Shown: positions 53,357-63,597, numbered from the stretch's first letter. The stretch is DNA of 64,000 bases from Anaerorhabdus sp036637135 (GCF_036637135.1 NZ_JAVWNC010000001.1:27559-91558), one strand, 5' to 3'. Notes: a model not told the origin generated them from the letters alone. Translations and numbers: made by a program.

Positions 53357-55878
53357 CAACTTAAATTTAAACTACTATAAGGTGTCGGCGTACTGAAATA
53401 ATAGCCTTGTGAGTACTGTATATTATGTTTAAGCACTTCATCTTGAATTGAATTGTCCTCAACAAATTCCGCAATAACTTTTACTTCCAGCTGTTTTCCT
53501 AGGAATACGATATTTTCCAATACTTTCTTGCACAAATCATCTTTCATGATATTTCGTACTATACTTCCATCTATTTTAATGTAATCCGGAGCCATTTGCG
53601 CAATCGCCATGAAGTTAGAATATCCAATTCCAAAATCATCAATCGCAATCTTTACACCAAACTTTCTCACATCCGTTAAGAATTTCTTAAGTATTTCCAT
53701 ATCTTTAAAGCTTTCATCTTCCAATATTTCAAATACAAAGTTATTACAATTCTTCATTCGTGATAACTTATCTATAATATAACTACTTACTGACTGATAT
53801 GAAATATCGTAAACGGATAAGTTAATTGAAATCTCAAACGAACTTCCTTCAAATAGATCAAATACCTTCTCGATCATTCTCTTACTTAAACGTGAATATA
53901 AATGATACTTCTTCGCTATTTCCATAAATTGATAAGGAAGATATATTTTACCATCGACATCTTCAATTCTCATCAATGCTTCATACTTATTGATACATTG
54001 ATGTTCGTTATCATAGATACCTTGGAAATATGGAATAATCGTATCTGAAAGAATTGCATAGTTTAACACATTTAAAATATTCTCTTCATCTTCCAATGAT
54101 TCTTTTGATTTGAACTCAATTTGACTATAATCAACATAATGAGTTTGTAAACTTTGGCATTCCTTCAGTGCTAGAATACCTGATTCAAGTAATCCTTTTT
54201 CACTATTCACGATAATAAAACGATTAATTAATAATTCCTTGATATCTTCAAAACGTATCGTTTGGAAGTTTTCATACATCAAGTCAACATGTCTAATGAA
54301 TGTCTCTTTTGGTACAAGCGATCCTCCCGCAAGAAATAAAGTAGAATCGTTTAAAATATAATACTTAATTTGATCATTAGCTTCGACTGCGATTAAAAAT
54401 TCTTTTATTTTCTTTGCAGCTATCCTTAACAAATCATGATATTTTTCTTGTCCAAGACGTGATACCAACAAATCAAAGTTTTCAATTTGAACTAAGCACA
54501 TCTTATCAAAATTAATTTCTTTTTTATCATTTGTATACTTCAATGTATTTCCTAAACCTGTGATTGAATCCAAATATAACTGTTGTTTCGATTTTTCTTG
54601 TTGAACAAGTAGTTTATCTAAAAGCTTTTGATTTTCTTTTGTCATCGCCAAACTTTGCTTCTTCAATACAAAGTTAACTAATTTATCATCATCAGTATGA
54701 ACACGATATAAATCATTAAACACTGAAAAATCAGGATATATGTAGTGTTCTCGATCTGCAATTCCAAAATACACGCAAGTACCATTAAATAATTCATTAC
54801 AATCAAAATTCCAACCAATTTCACCCAACATGAATGCACCGCAAATGTTTGCATTTTCAAATGGCTTCAATTCCCATTCAGCACAATTCTCCAAATAAAG
54901 TCTTCTAAAAACACATGAATAGCAAAATAAATTCTCTACTGGTTGTTTTGAAATACGCAAACATATTTCATGGCATTCCTTGACACAGCGTGTTGGACTA
55001 ACATATCCAACTCTAAATTTTGTATTTGCAGGTAATTTCATTTGATACAGTGATAATAAATCATTTTGTGCATCATAATGAAGAAAACGACTTACTCCAT
55101 GATGTCCTTCTAAAATTAAAGGGAACTTTGCTAGTTCATCATTTTCAGCTATTTGTTGCCAATCATGATATTCCTCTAACTTTTCAATACCAAATTGCTC
55201 AAAACACCAATCCGTTGCATTAACATCTTCAATTTTCTTTAGATAACAACCGTCAACTTCATCTATAGAATAGACACCACTGATTGGTTCATGTGAAATA
55301 TTTGCATCACTAAAAATATTTAATTTATCATTGCTGTAACCAGCATATACAATTGCAGTATCTATGATTTGACTCGATTCAAATACAAATGGTATATCGC
55401 CATCTGATAAATCACCACCAGCTATACCACCAGTAAGTCGAATATTAGGTAACTCTTCATTGAAAACATCAATACATTCCGCAATATCTACCCATTGTGC
55501 CCCACAAAAGAAATGCATTGCTTTAACTGTTTGATTATTGAGTTGTTCTTTCAATTCTTGAACAACTTGTTTTGCTGTTTTATTTCTATAGTCAATGATT
55601 CCACTGACAAGTTTTGTATCATTAAATTGTTCAATAACAATTAAGTTTTTATCATTGTATTGTTTACCATGAAACATAACACCGCTTGTACTACATCCCA
55701 CCACTCTTGAGCAAGGTAAAATTGATGAAATTTCATCCAAAATAACAGATGTCTTGTTTTTCTCTAAATTAGAAACATAAACACGTACTAAGCTAGGTAA
55801 GTTTTTATCTATTTTTGAATCATCTAGCTGACATTTAAATTGTGTTTTGTTTTCATATAACAATTGTAGACTCAACAT
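53356..55878 (-). CDS. FIST sensor - degenerate GGDEF - EAL phosphodiesterase
   Basis: An 840-residue cytoplasmic protein. Residues 1-380 form FIST_N and FIST_C sensor domains (PCSRVVGCSTSGVMFHG, GAQWVDIAE, GYVSPTRCVKEC), which in other proteins are proposed to bind amino acids or similar small ligands. A GGDEF-like region (about 435-570) has lost its signature. The C-terminal EAL domain keeps KYEALMRI, INLSVYDIS, AIDDFGIGYSN and AEFVED, so c-di-GMP hydrolysis is plausible. The start follows AAGGAGGAG. It is monocistronic. Confidence 0.88.
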   Translation of the reverse strand: MLSLQLLYENKTQFKCQLDDSKIDKNLPSLVRVYVSNLEKNKTSVILDEISSILPCSRVVGCSTSGVMFHGKQYNDKNLIVIEQFNDTKLVSGIIDYRNKTAKQVVQELKEQLNNQTVKAMHFFCGAQWVDIAECIDVFNEELPNIRLTGGIAGGDLSDGDIPFVFESSQIIDTAIVYAGYSNDKLNIFSDANISHEPISGVYSIDEVDGCYLKKIEDVNATDWCFEQFGIEKLEEYHDWQQIAENDELAKFPLILEGHHGVSRFLHYDAQNDLLSLYQMKLPANTKFRVGYVSPTRCVKECHEICLRISKQPVENLFCYSCVFRRLYLENCAEWELKPFENANICGAFMLGEIGWNFDCNELFNGTCVYFGIADREHYIYPDFSVFNDLYRVHTDDDKLVNFVLKKQSLAMTKENQKLLDKLLVQQEKSKQQLYLDSITGLGNTLKYTNDKKEINFDKMCLVQIENFDLLVSRLGQEKYHDLLRIAAKKIKEFLIAVEANDQIKYYILNDSTLFLAGGSLVPKETFIRHVDLMYENFQTIRFEDIKELLINRFIIVNSEKGLLESGILALKECQSLQTHYVDYSQIEFKSKESLEDEENILNVLNYAILSDTIIPYFQGIYDNEHQCINKYEALMRIEDVDGKIYLPYQFMEIAKKYHLYSRLSKRMIEKVFDLFEGSSFEISINLSVYDISYQSVSSYIIDKLSRMKNCNNFVFEILEDESFKDMEILKKFLTDVRKFGVKIAIDDFGIGYSNFMAIAQMAPDYIKIDGSIVRNIMKDDLCKKVLENIVFLGKQLEVKVIAEFVEDNSIQDEVLKHNIQYSQGYYFSTPTPYSSLNLS

Positions 55879-55989
55879 TGTTGCTCCTCCTTATACAAAA
55901 TGCGATTTATTCCATGTGATTTCGATCTCATCGCTGAATCCATCGATTATATGTCTGTAGACGCAGTAATCCCATAAATACATTGTATC

Positions 55990-56034
55990 ATTTATAAATA
56001 AAAAATAGCAAAACTATTTCTAATTTTACTATTT
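55990..56034 (-). terminator. Terminator of the 7TM-EAL gene
   Basis: An 11-bp stem (56034-56024 with 56013-56003, one G-U) followed by TTTTTTATTT. The rest of the 55879-56079 gap holds the FIST-EAL gene promoter, TTGCTA with TACAAT at 18-bp spacing. Confidence 0.82.
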
Positions 56035-56079
56035 TAGGTAATCTAAATTACAATCCACAATTCAATATTTTCCTCTTGC

Positions 56080-57999
56080 TTATACAACCGACATTTGTTT
56101 TTGAATATATTCAATAAATAATTGACCAGATAAAGGTTTCGAATAATAGAATCCTTGTATGTAATCACATCCCATATCTTGTAGTAATCGAACTTGTTCT
56201 TGTGTTTCAACACCTTCTGCAACAACATACATGTTCATTTTTTTCAACATTTCAATTGTATTTTCTATCGCAATTTGTGTTTTAACATTACTTAGTTTTG
56301 CTACTACTTCGCGATCAAGTTTAACGATATGAAATGGCAACTCAATCAAGGAAATCATACTCGAATATCCAGTACCATAATCATCCAACGAAAACTGGAA
56401 TCCTTTAGCATGTAGCGTAGTCATTAATTTTGATAAAAGCTCTGGAGATTCAGCCGCAACTGTTTCCGTTATCTCGAAGTTAATCCAATTGGGATTAATA
56501 TCATATTCACTCAATATTTTTTGCATGATCTCACTAAAATCTTTTTGCATACATTGGGCAACCGAAAGATTAATCTCTACAAATTCAATGCCTTTTTCAT
56601 TTAGTTTATTTTCAAGATAAAATTCACATACTTTTCTTAATACAATTATTCCAACTTGAATAATTAAACCATTGCGTTCAATGATTGGGATGAACTCTGC
56701 AGGAGAAATAGAACCAAGTTTCTCATCATGAAGCCGAATAAGTGCTTCAGCAGAGTGATAATTCTTCTTATCTAATGAATAGATAGGTTGGAAATGCACC
56801 TCAAATGAATCATTTAACAACGCTCTATCCACCGCTTTTTCAATTTCATCAATTCTTTTTGAATCAGCCATTTCTATTTGGCTTGCATATGTAATTTCTT
56901 TACTCTCATCGATGTGCTTATCAAATTTATCAATTAATTGCAATAAACTGTCAATATCATTAACATCTGAAGGGCAATTGATTATGCAAAAGTTTGAAGC
57001 GAAGTTGATCTTCATTTCTTCTCCATCAATTTCCTTATTAAAAATGTTTTGTAAATCCGAAATTATATAATCACTGCTGTAACGTGAAGGCAATAGAACC
57101 GCAAACCGTCCTCCACCTAGATAGAATGCTCTATTTTGATTTTCAAAATAATTATCCAAACTACTACCAATTTCTTTTAAAAATTTCTTCATTTTCGTTC
57201 TACCAAAAACACGTTTAAAGTAGCGATATCCACGAATACGTATAGCAATAATTACGTACTCTTCCTTCTTATCATTATATATATTAATACACGAAATAAA
57301 TGCATTTCGATTCAGTAATCCTGTACTACTACGTATCTCCTCACTCCCCTGTATTGTCATAAATATAAGGAATAAACAGATTGCAACACCGAACATCGTT
57401 ACAAACAAATGAGGCATATACATTTGTATGATAATTGGTAATGTTATAAAGACAACAAATAAGCATAGTGCTACAGATTTTTCAGTTCCTAACACTCGAC
57501 GATGTTTTATGATCTCTTTTACGCCAAACATCAAATAATAGAATGCGATTAAGTTTAATATAGCCACTGCATAATTACGGTCGAAATTTTGTATCTCACT
57601 GTTATAACTAAACAGCCAACCGGTATTAAAATTCGCTAAAATAATAAACAAAATCATGACAATAGGTCCAAAGAAAGTATATTTTCTTGATCCTTCAAAT
57701 AACTTTCCCTCTACTCCAGTCAAAGAAAAGATGTATAACACATATAGAATAGGTAAAGCATCAATTAGTAAGAAATAAATATATAGAATTATTTGATGGA
57801 TATCCATTGGAAATAATCCCGATGAACTTGACATACCTGCGTCTAAAATATCGGTAATGGTAGCAAACAAACTTACCCATAGGATAGCAGAAAATACTTT
57901 ATTCTGTGTATTTGGAATCCATTTTTTATAATAAAAGATGAATAGAAGCGCTAGTAAGAAAAATAATGCAGCAATATCAAAATCGATGTTGTATATCAT
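56080..57999 (-). CDS. 7TM sensor - degenerate GGDEF - EAL phosphodiesterase
   Basis: A 639-residue membrane protein from the ATG that follows GGGGAG at 5-nt spacing. The first 220 residues hold seven hydrophobic segments of a 7TM sensor. The GGDEF domain reads YLGGGRFAVLLP at the signature, so it should be inactive as a cyclase and may bind GTP instead. The EAL domain is complete (SAEALIRLHD, VEINLSVAQ, NFEITETVA, SLDDYGTGYSS, AEGVETQEQ), predicting c-di-GMP breakdown. It lies between the two other c-di-GMP genes. Confidence 0.9.
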   Translation of the reverse strand: MIYNIDFDIAALFFLLALLFIFYYKKWIPNTQNKVFSAILWVSLFATITDILDAGMSSSSGLFPMDIHQIILYIYFLLIDALPILYVLYIFSLTGVEGKLFEGSRKYTFFGPIVMILFIILANFNTGWLFSYNSEIQNFDRNYAVAILNLIAFYYLMFGVKEIIKHRRVLGTEKSVALCLFVVFITLPIIIQMYMPHLFVTMFGVAICLFLIFMTIQGSEEIRSSTGLLNRNAFISCINIYNDKKEEYVIIAIRIRGYRYFKRVFGRTKMKKFLKEIGSSLDNYFENQNRAFYLGGGRFAVLLPSRYSSDYIISDLQNIFNKEIDGEEMKINFASNFCIINCPSDVNDIDSLLQLIDKFDKHIDESKEITYASQIEMADSKRIDEIEKAVDRALLNDSFEVHFQPIYSLDKKNYHSAEALIRLHDEKLGSISPAEFIPIIERNGLIIQVGIIVLRKVCEFYLENKLNEKGIEFVEINLSVAQCMQKDFSEIMQKILSEYDINPNWINFEITETVAAESPELLSKLMTTLHAKGFQFSLDDYGTGYSSMISLIELPFHIVKLDREVVAKLSNVKTQIAIENTIEMLKKMNMYVVAEGVETQEQVRLLQDMGCDYIQGFYYSKPLSGQLFIEYIQKQMSVV

Positions 58000-58082
58000 A
58001 AACTCTCCCCAGTGTTCTGAAGTGAACATTGCTATTCTATCATGATACCTTTAAGTTTCAATAGTTTTGTAATATAAATGAC

Positions 58083-58114
58083 CAAAAACAAAAGAGAAAG
58101 TCATCCTTTCTCTT
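58083..58114 (-). terminator. Terminator of the multi-domain c-di-GMP gene
   Basis: Stem AAGAGAAAG/CTTTCTCTT (58114-58106 with 58100-58092) followed by TTGTTTTT on the minus strand. Confidence 0.85.
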
Positions 58115-58131
58115 CATTGCAGTATATTCTT

Positions 58132-61100
58132 TTATTTTTTGTATTGCGAAATATCAGTACAACAAATTAATACAGCCTCTTGATTGTTACTCCATTTCAA
58201 TTTTGATGCTGCTGAATTTACCCATGTATCAAGTATTTCAGAGTATATTTCTGTTGTCGAGAAGTGAATTGTGTCCGTTAATTTTTTCACCGGGCAATTT
58301 TCACAAGGTCTATCCAAACCAAATGCCATGCTGTAACAAGTACTATCGCCTTTCATACTTAATTTTTTAACAGCATTATTCATATATAATATTTTGTGTG
58401 TTTTAGGATCAATAACATAAACATAACCGTTTAAATTATCCAACATCTCCATGTAATTGCGCGATTGCGCTTCTAATTCTTTACTCGTTGAGAATTTAAT
58501 TAAGAATACGGTAAGAATTCTTGAAATATATCCGAGTATCGCAATTTCTTCACCTGACCAATTGTGATAGGAATACATATCATAACCAATGAATCCCAAC
58601 ATCTTTCCCTCATCATAAATGGCACAGTGTAACAACGCTTTGATACCTCTTGGTTCACAAATATCTCTTACCTCTTTGATTGTATTCCTCATATCAGGAC
58701 AACAATACACACCTTCTTTTGTATAAAGGTTCAAATATTCTCCTAACTCATTGTAATTTAGGTTTTGTAAACTCATCATTTCTGAAGTTATACCTGGGGC
58801 ACACCATTCATGCGTATTACTTACTTGTGTCCCTTCCTCATCTTCATTTTGGAAAATATAAACACGATCTACTTTGAATCGTTTACCAAGTTGTTCCAAA
58901 ATCATTTGTACTGAAGCATTAATATCTTTTGTTTCATATAACATTTCAAAGATTTCAAAAGGAAAATCATCTTTAAAATAAGCATCTAAGAAACTTTCTG
59001 ACCAGTCCACTGGAGTCCCTACATTACGTAATGAACCTGTCATATGTTCTTGATAAACTGTGAATTGATCTTTACCATTACGTTTTGACTCATACAACGC
59101 AATATCTGCAACATGATATAATTCTTCAAAATTCTTTCCATGCTCTGGATAAGAAGCAATACCTACACTACCACTGATATTATATTTTGATGCTGACCCA
59201 TAATAAGTCAAACGAATACTTTGGATGAGTAGTTCTGCTTTTTGTATCGCAACAGACTGGTCAACATTTTTTACGAAAGCTGCAAACTCATCCCCACCAA
59301 TTCGTCCAATAATACTGTTTTTAGGGAAGAAAGCCTCAATTTTCGAACAAAATTCTCTTAATACATTATCGCCTAATTGATGCCCCAAGTTATCATTAAT
59401 ACCTTTAAAATCATCTATATCCATAATAAAGATTGTTCCTTTAGAGTTTGGATTCATCCGTATGAATTCATCAATTTGATGATGTGTTTCTTCTTTATTC
59501 AATAATTCAGTTAGTGAATCTCTTTGTGATTTAAATGTTAACGCATCTATTTCACGTTTCAACTTCGTAATATTAGAGAATACTCCAACGGCTCTTACAA
59601 CTTTCCCTTTATCATCGGATATAGCCGTAGATCGACTACTTAACCAAATATAATTACCATTAATATCGATAAATCTAAATTGAGAGATAGATTCATGATT
59701 TTGTTTATATGTTTTCTTGATCCATGATTCAAATGCATCCAAATCATCTGGATGCAAATTCTTTCTTATCATTTGATTTGTCGTTACATTTTCCAATATT
59801 GGATCATATCCAAATTGTTCTGCGTATTTACTGGAAAAGTAAATTGTATCTTCTTCAAAGTCCCAATCAAACATGATGTCGTCACTTTGTTCAACAACAG
59901 CTCGATATCTTTCCTCTGATAAACGCAACTCCTCACGAATACTTCTTTCCCTCTCAACTGTTTTTTCCAATTCATTTATCTTGGATTCTAAAGATTGTTT
60001 TAACTTTTCGGTTCTTTCTAATTCTTCGGTTACATCTTGGAATGCATAAATACCAATTGGTCTTCTTCGATCATCCATAACACAAGATAGTCTTCCTTGT
60101 AAGACAATTGTTTTTCCATCCTTACGGATAGCCCTTGTCTGAAATTGTATTGGTTTTCCAGTTTTGACCAATTCTTCCGCATTCTTTTGCACTAATTCCG
60201 CATCATTTGGATGGGTAAACGCTATAATACTATTCTTAAAAATTTCTCTAAATTCTTTACGAGTATATCCCAAATATTCCAATGCTTTATCATTTATGTA
60301 TTGAATCGTCGCATCTCCATCAAGATAACCTTTCATCAACCCCATATCAATGTTCTTACCCAGTGTAAATAACTCCCAATTATCCATTTGGAATTCTTTG
60401 GGTATTTCGTAATTATCTTGAGTGGTTGTTTCATTTAATTGTTGATCAATACATTTTTGCAAATCATCCACCAGATTTCCTTCTTTAATATATTTTATGA
60501 AATCTAATGTTTTCATGGGCTTAGCATAAAAGAACCCTTGTCCAAAGTCACAACTCAATTTACGTAAGAAATCTACTTGTTCTTGTGTTTCTATTCCTTC
60601 CATTACTGAAAGCATACGAAGTGATTTAATTAATTCAACTGTCTTTGAAATAATTAACTTACCTTTATCTGTATCTGACGACGAATTTAAAAACCCTTTA
60701 TCGATCTTAATAATATCAATCGGTAATTCTTTTAAACAATTTAGAGATGAATATGCACTACCAAAGTCATCTAAAGATACTTTGAATCCCAACAACTTTA
60801 AATCAGTAACTATTTCAATAAGTCGTTCAAATTTTTCCACCGATAGACTTTCAGTAAATTCAATTTCTATTAAACTCGTTGCAACACCCATATCATTTAC
60901 AATTTTAAATATATCTTCAACTAATGTATCATTAGTTAAATGAGATTTTGAGAAATTAATTGAAATAGGTATAGGTTTTATTCCCATTTCTTCACTTGCT
61001 TTTATAAATTTACTTGCTTCGCGTAACATGAAGAAATCAAGTTGGCATATCAATCCATTTTGTTCCATAATTGGTACAAACCGATCAGGAACTAGCATTC

Positions 61101-61752
61101 CATATTTCGCACTATTCCATCTAGCCAAAGCTTCAGCACCTACAATTTGATTATTGCGTATCAATATTTTGGGTTGTAAGTACATTTCAAATTCATTATT
61201 TTCAAAAGCTGCATCAACTGATAGTGTAACAACTTTTTGCCATTCTAATTCAGCCTTCATTTTTTCATCATAATATCTAAAGTTACTATTAATCGAATTT
61301 TTGGCTTTTTTACGTGCATAATTGGCTTTATCAAGTAACGCTGATAATGGAGCAACATAATTAACTTCAATTATTCCACCACTTGCAGTCAAATTATAAT
61401 GCGAAGGTAAAATATCAACCAATAAGGTTGACCAATTTGTAAGTTTATCGAAACTTTTTTTCGCCAACTCATATGTAGTAAAATTTAGTGAAAACGCATA
61501 AACATCTGAATGTATCCTGGTAAATAGTTCGCCTTCACTTAAACATTTTGAAAAGTGATTTGTTAAACAACTTAAAACTGCATCCCCTACATCATATCCC
61601 AATAAGTCATTAATATAGCTAAAATGATCTAAGTCTAGTGTAGCAACGCTAAATGGTTTTCCCTCTTTTACAGAACTTTCTATTTTATCTTTCACTATTG
61701 AATTAAATTCTTCAACTGAAACATAAAACGAATTGCCTAAGCCTTCGTTCAT
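58132..61752 (-). CDS. Multi-domain c-di-GMP enzyme (GGDEF*-EAL-PAS-PAS-GGDEF-GAF-PAS)
   Basis: A 1206-residue protein from the ATG behind GGGAGGGG; the longer frame adds 17 residues without a ribosome binding site. Order: degenerate GGDEF (about 20-145, RIHSDVYAF at the signature); EAL (about 175-420, GAEALARWN, SINFSKSHL, SLDDFGSAYSS, MEGIETQEQ); PAS (about 465-580); PAS (about 615-735); intact GGDEF (about 745-905, IGRIGGDEFAAF); GAF (about 950-1090); C-terminal PAS-like with CENCPVKKL. No membrane segment is visible. Both catalytic types look competent, so net output must depend on the sensors. Confidence 0.9.
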   Translation of the reverse strand: MNEGLGNSFYVSVEEFNSIVKDKIESSVKEGKPFSVATLDLDHFSYINDLLGYDVGDAVLSCLTNHFSKCLSEGELFTRIHSDVYAFSLNFTTYELAKKSFDKLTNWSTLLVDILPSHYNLTASGGIIEVNYVAPLSALLDKANYARKKAKNSINSNFRYYDEKMKAELEWQKVVTLSVDAAFENNEFEMYLQPKILIRNNQIVGAEALARWNSAKYGMLVPDRFVPIMEQNGLICQLDFFMLREASKFIKASEEMGIKPIPISINFSKSHLTNDTLVEDIFKIVNDMGVATSLIEIEFTESLSVEKFERLIEIVTDLKLLGFKVSLDDFGSAYSSLNCLKELPIDIIKIDKGFLNSSSDTDKGKLIISKTVELIKSLRMLSVMEGIETQEQVDFLRKLSCDFGQGFFYAKPMKTLDFIKYIKEGNLVDDLQKCIDQQLNETTTQDNYEIPKEFQMDNWELFTLGKNIDMGLMKGYLDGDATIQYINDKALEYLGYTRKEFREIFKNSIIAFTHPNDAELVQKNAEELVKTGKPIQFQTRAIRKDGKTIVLQGRLSCVMDDRRRPIGIYAFQDVTEELERTEKLKQSLESKINELEKTVERERSIREELRLSEERYRAVVEQSDDIMFDWDFEEDTIYFSSKYAEQFGYDPILENVTTNQMIRKNLHPDDLDAFESWIKKTYKQNHESISQFRFIDINGNYIWLSSRSTAISDDKGKVVRAVGVFSNITKLKREIDALTFKSQRDSLTELLNKEETHHQIDEFIRMNPNSKGTIFIMDIDDFKGINDNLGHQLGDNVLREFCSKIEAFFPKNSIIGRIGGDEFAAFVKNVDQSVAIQKAELLIQSIRLTYYGSASKYNISGSVGIASYPEHGKNFEELYHVADIALYESKRNGKDQFTVYQEHMTGSLRNVGTPVDWSESFLDAYFKDDFPFEIFEMLYETKDINASVQMILEQLGKRFKVDRVYIFQNEDEEGTQVSNTHEWCAPGITSEMMSLQNLNYNELGEYLNLYTKEGVYCCPDMRNTIKEVRDICEPRGIKALLHCAIYDEGKMLGFIGYDMYSYHNWSGEEIAILGYISRILTVFLIKFSTSKELEAQSRNYMEMLDNLNGYVYVIDPKTHKILYMNNAVKKLSMKGDSTCYSMAFGLDRPCENCPVKKLTDTIHFSTTEIYSEILDTWVNSAASKLKWSNNQEAVLICCTDISQYKK

Positions 61753-61802
61753 GATACCCCTCCCAATGAAATATGATAAATTAGGTAGATTGATAATCTT
61801 CA

Positions 61803-62374
61803 ATCTGATATTTTATTAATTTGATTATATCCTTTTGTTAGATATTGTTCAATCTATTCAGTTTTTTTGTAATTCGGTTCATAATATTATAGAAATTGAA
61901 GACTATATAGACAACCTTCTATACTTATTTAAGTACCGATTACCAATACTATACTACTAGTGACATTTCCAATAACGATTAATAAAGAAGGAATGCCTCC
62001 TTAGTGTTTCGATGAAGTTTGATAGTAATGTTTACATTCCTCACATTATTTATCCTCGTTGTAAGCACTAAATATCGTTACTTCAAGAATTCTTCCAAGT
62101 TTAAATAAATTTATTCGAATTGAAATCATAATTTTGGTTTTCTCTTCCTTTATAGAACTTTTTTTAAAGAAGATAAAAAGACGAAGTATATATATGAACT
62201 TCGTCAATAAAATTCCCTAATTTTTATTCAATCTTTATTTCTATAGTTTTAATTTCGTTCTATCAGGTGAATTAACATATCGCTTAATTATAGTAACTTA
62301 AACATAAAATAACTGCAGAGTTATATTCTTTACATGAAATGGTCTTAATATTAATTGAGAGTAGTTTAATTCAA
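61803..62374 (-). other. Gene-free stretch with a short frame and hairpins
   Basis: I find no convincing gene. On the minus strand a 27-codon frame starts near 62128 (ISIRINLFKLGRILEVTIF) and continues after one stop as CEECKHYYQTSSK. It is followed by an arm pair GAGGAATG/CATTCCTT (about 62042-62035 with 61996-61988). It could be a leader peptide with an attenuator for the c-di-GMP gene or a decayed gene end. AT-rich DNA with TATAAT-like boxes fills the rest. Confidence 0.3.
62170..62205 (-). terminator. Terminator
   Basis: An 8-bp stem GACGAAGT/ACTTCGTC (62205-62198 with 62187-62180) followed by TTTTTATCTT on the minus strand, about 170 nt after the lipoprotein gene, which it probably serves. 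Confidence 0.8.
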
Positions 62375-63091
62375 TTATCGGAATCCATTGTCAATTTGTT
62401 CTTGTATTAACTTGATATATTTTTCGCTTGTTATATTTTCATCAAACATATAATTATTGTCCATATATTCATTTATCACTTTATAGAACTTATTTCTCAC
62501 ATTTTCATCGAACAATACCCAAGACTCGCAAAGTCTTTCTCCTGTTTCTTTATCAAACAAATTATTACATTCAGATTTTTGTTGTGAAAATGTAGAATGT
62601 ATATCACTTAAAACAGACTCTTGCCAAGAAGATGTGATTATACCAGTAAAATCCTCTTCTACTCTAGAACAGTCTGTAGATTTATCAAATCCTGTATCCA
62701 AATAATACTTACATGTTCCTTCTTGATACCATTGATTTTCTCCCCAATAAAAAACGGCTGGTACAACTGTCCCATCAAGATAACTACCTATCGAAATTAG
62801 TTCTTTCTTATTGAAGTTATAGTAATATTTGTACTCCGTATCCCAGTCCTCAGGTTTCATTGTGATTTCAAATACATTGTCTTCAACTTCCTTAATAGGA
62901 TCAAAATTTCTTGAAGAAAAATATTGAATCGGATCAACCATAATTTCATAATTTATTTCAAATGTCTGCTTTTCATTTTCTGTAGTTGAAGGAATTTGTG
63001 TTACATTAATGTCATTAATTACTTCTTTCTCACTACATCCAACAAGAAAAAATAGTAAACATACAATCGATGAAATGATTACTTTTTTCAT
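62375..63091 (-). CDS. Putative lipoprotein of unknown function
   Basis: A 238-residue protein with a lipoprotein signal: KK, a short hydrophobic run and lipobox FLVGCSE, so it should be anchored outside the membrane through Cys19. The mature part is acidic and rich in aromatic residues (YKYYYNFNKKELISIGSYLDG, FYWGENQWYQEG), with four further cysteines in the second half that may form disulfides. I recognise no family. It is flanked by AT-rich spacers and has its own terminator. Confidence 0.7.
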   Translation of the reverse strand: MKKVIISSIVCLLFFLVGCSEKEVINDINVTQIPSTTENEKQTFEINYEIMVDPIQYFSSRNFDPIKEVEDNVFEITMKPEDWDTEYKYYYNFNKKELISIGSYLDGTVVPAVFYWGENQWYQEGTCKYYLDTGFDKSTDCSRVEEDFTGIITSSWQESVLSDIHSTFSQQKSECNNLFDKETGERLCESWVLFDENVRNKFYKVINEYMDNNYMFDENITSEKYIKLIQEQIDNGFR

Positions 63092-63272
63092 ACAAACCCC
63101 TCGCTTAACTTCTTATAAATTCTACTTAAATCTTAATAAGTATTCTAACGAGAGTCAATCTAATATTTATTTTTCGAATCATTAATAGGAAATTTAATCT
63201 CTTTTAACAAATTAGAACAGATAATAAAAATTATATAATAGCAGTTTTGTAAATTTCTAAATCCATATGATT

Positions 63273-63505
63273 TTATAGTAAGTCCTTGATTTTATTGTTA
63301 TATACAACTCTTTTTAATGTATATTCTTTAAGAATTTTAGTTACCCATTGCCTAAATTTAACTCCTTTGATTGAGTTAATTCTATATCCGACGGAAATGA
63401 TTACTTGCAAATTATAAACTTTTATATTGTATTTTTTCCCGTCTTGGGCAGTTACCGAGGATTCCTCGGTAACTGCTTCACTATTATTAGTTTCTCTTCT
63501 TTCAT
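63273..63505 (-). pseudogene. rhuM-like gene remnant (frameshifted, internally deleted)
   Basis: An ATG at 63505 begins MKEEKLIIV, a RhuM-like N-terminus, but that frame stops after 17 codons. A shifted frame then reads VTAQDGKKYNIKVYNL and VIISVGYRINSIKGVKFRQW, the core signature of RhuM 'virulence' proteins, ending at an early stop. About 70-100 N-terminal residues and the whole C-terminus are missing. A 29-bp perfect inverted repeat (63448-63476) lies at the junction. RhuM domains often precede a Fic domain, and a Fic gene lies directly upstream. Confidence 0.65.
63448..63476. repeat. 29-bp perfect inverted repeat
   Basis: Arms GCAGTTACCGAGGA and TCCTCGGTAACTGC (14 bp each) around a single T. 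It is more GC-rich than its surroundings and lies inside the rhuM remnant. Confidence 0.85.
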
Positions 63506-63564
63506 TATTTTTCCTATGCCTATTTTTTATTAGTAAAAACGCAGAATTTCCTAATATAATTATA

Positions 63565-63597
63565 AAAAACAAAAAACCTGTGTATCTAGCACAGGTT
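63565..63597 (-). terminator. Terminator of the Fic-domain gene
   Basis: Stem AACCTGTG/CACAGGTT (63597-63590 with 63582-63575) followed by TTTTGTTTTTT on the minus strand. Confidence 0.92.

Noticed and set aside
62041..62160. Transposase remnant
   Set aside because: The short frames do not carry recognisable transposase motifs and no terminal repeats were found; left as an unexplained stretch.
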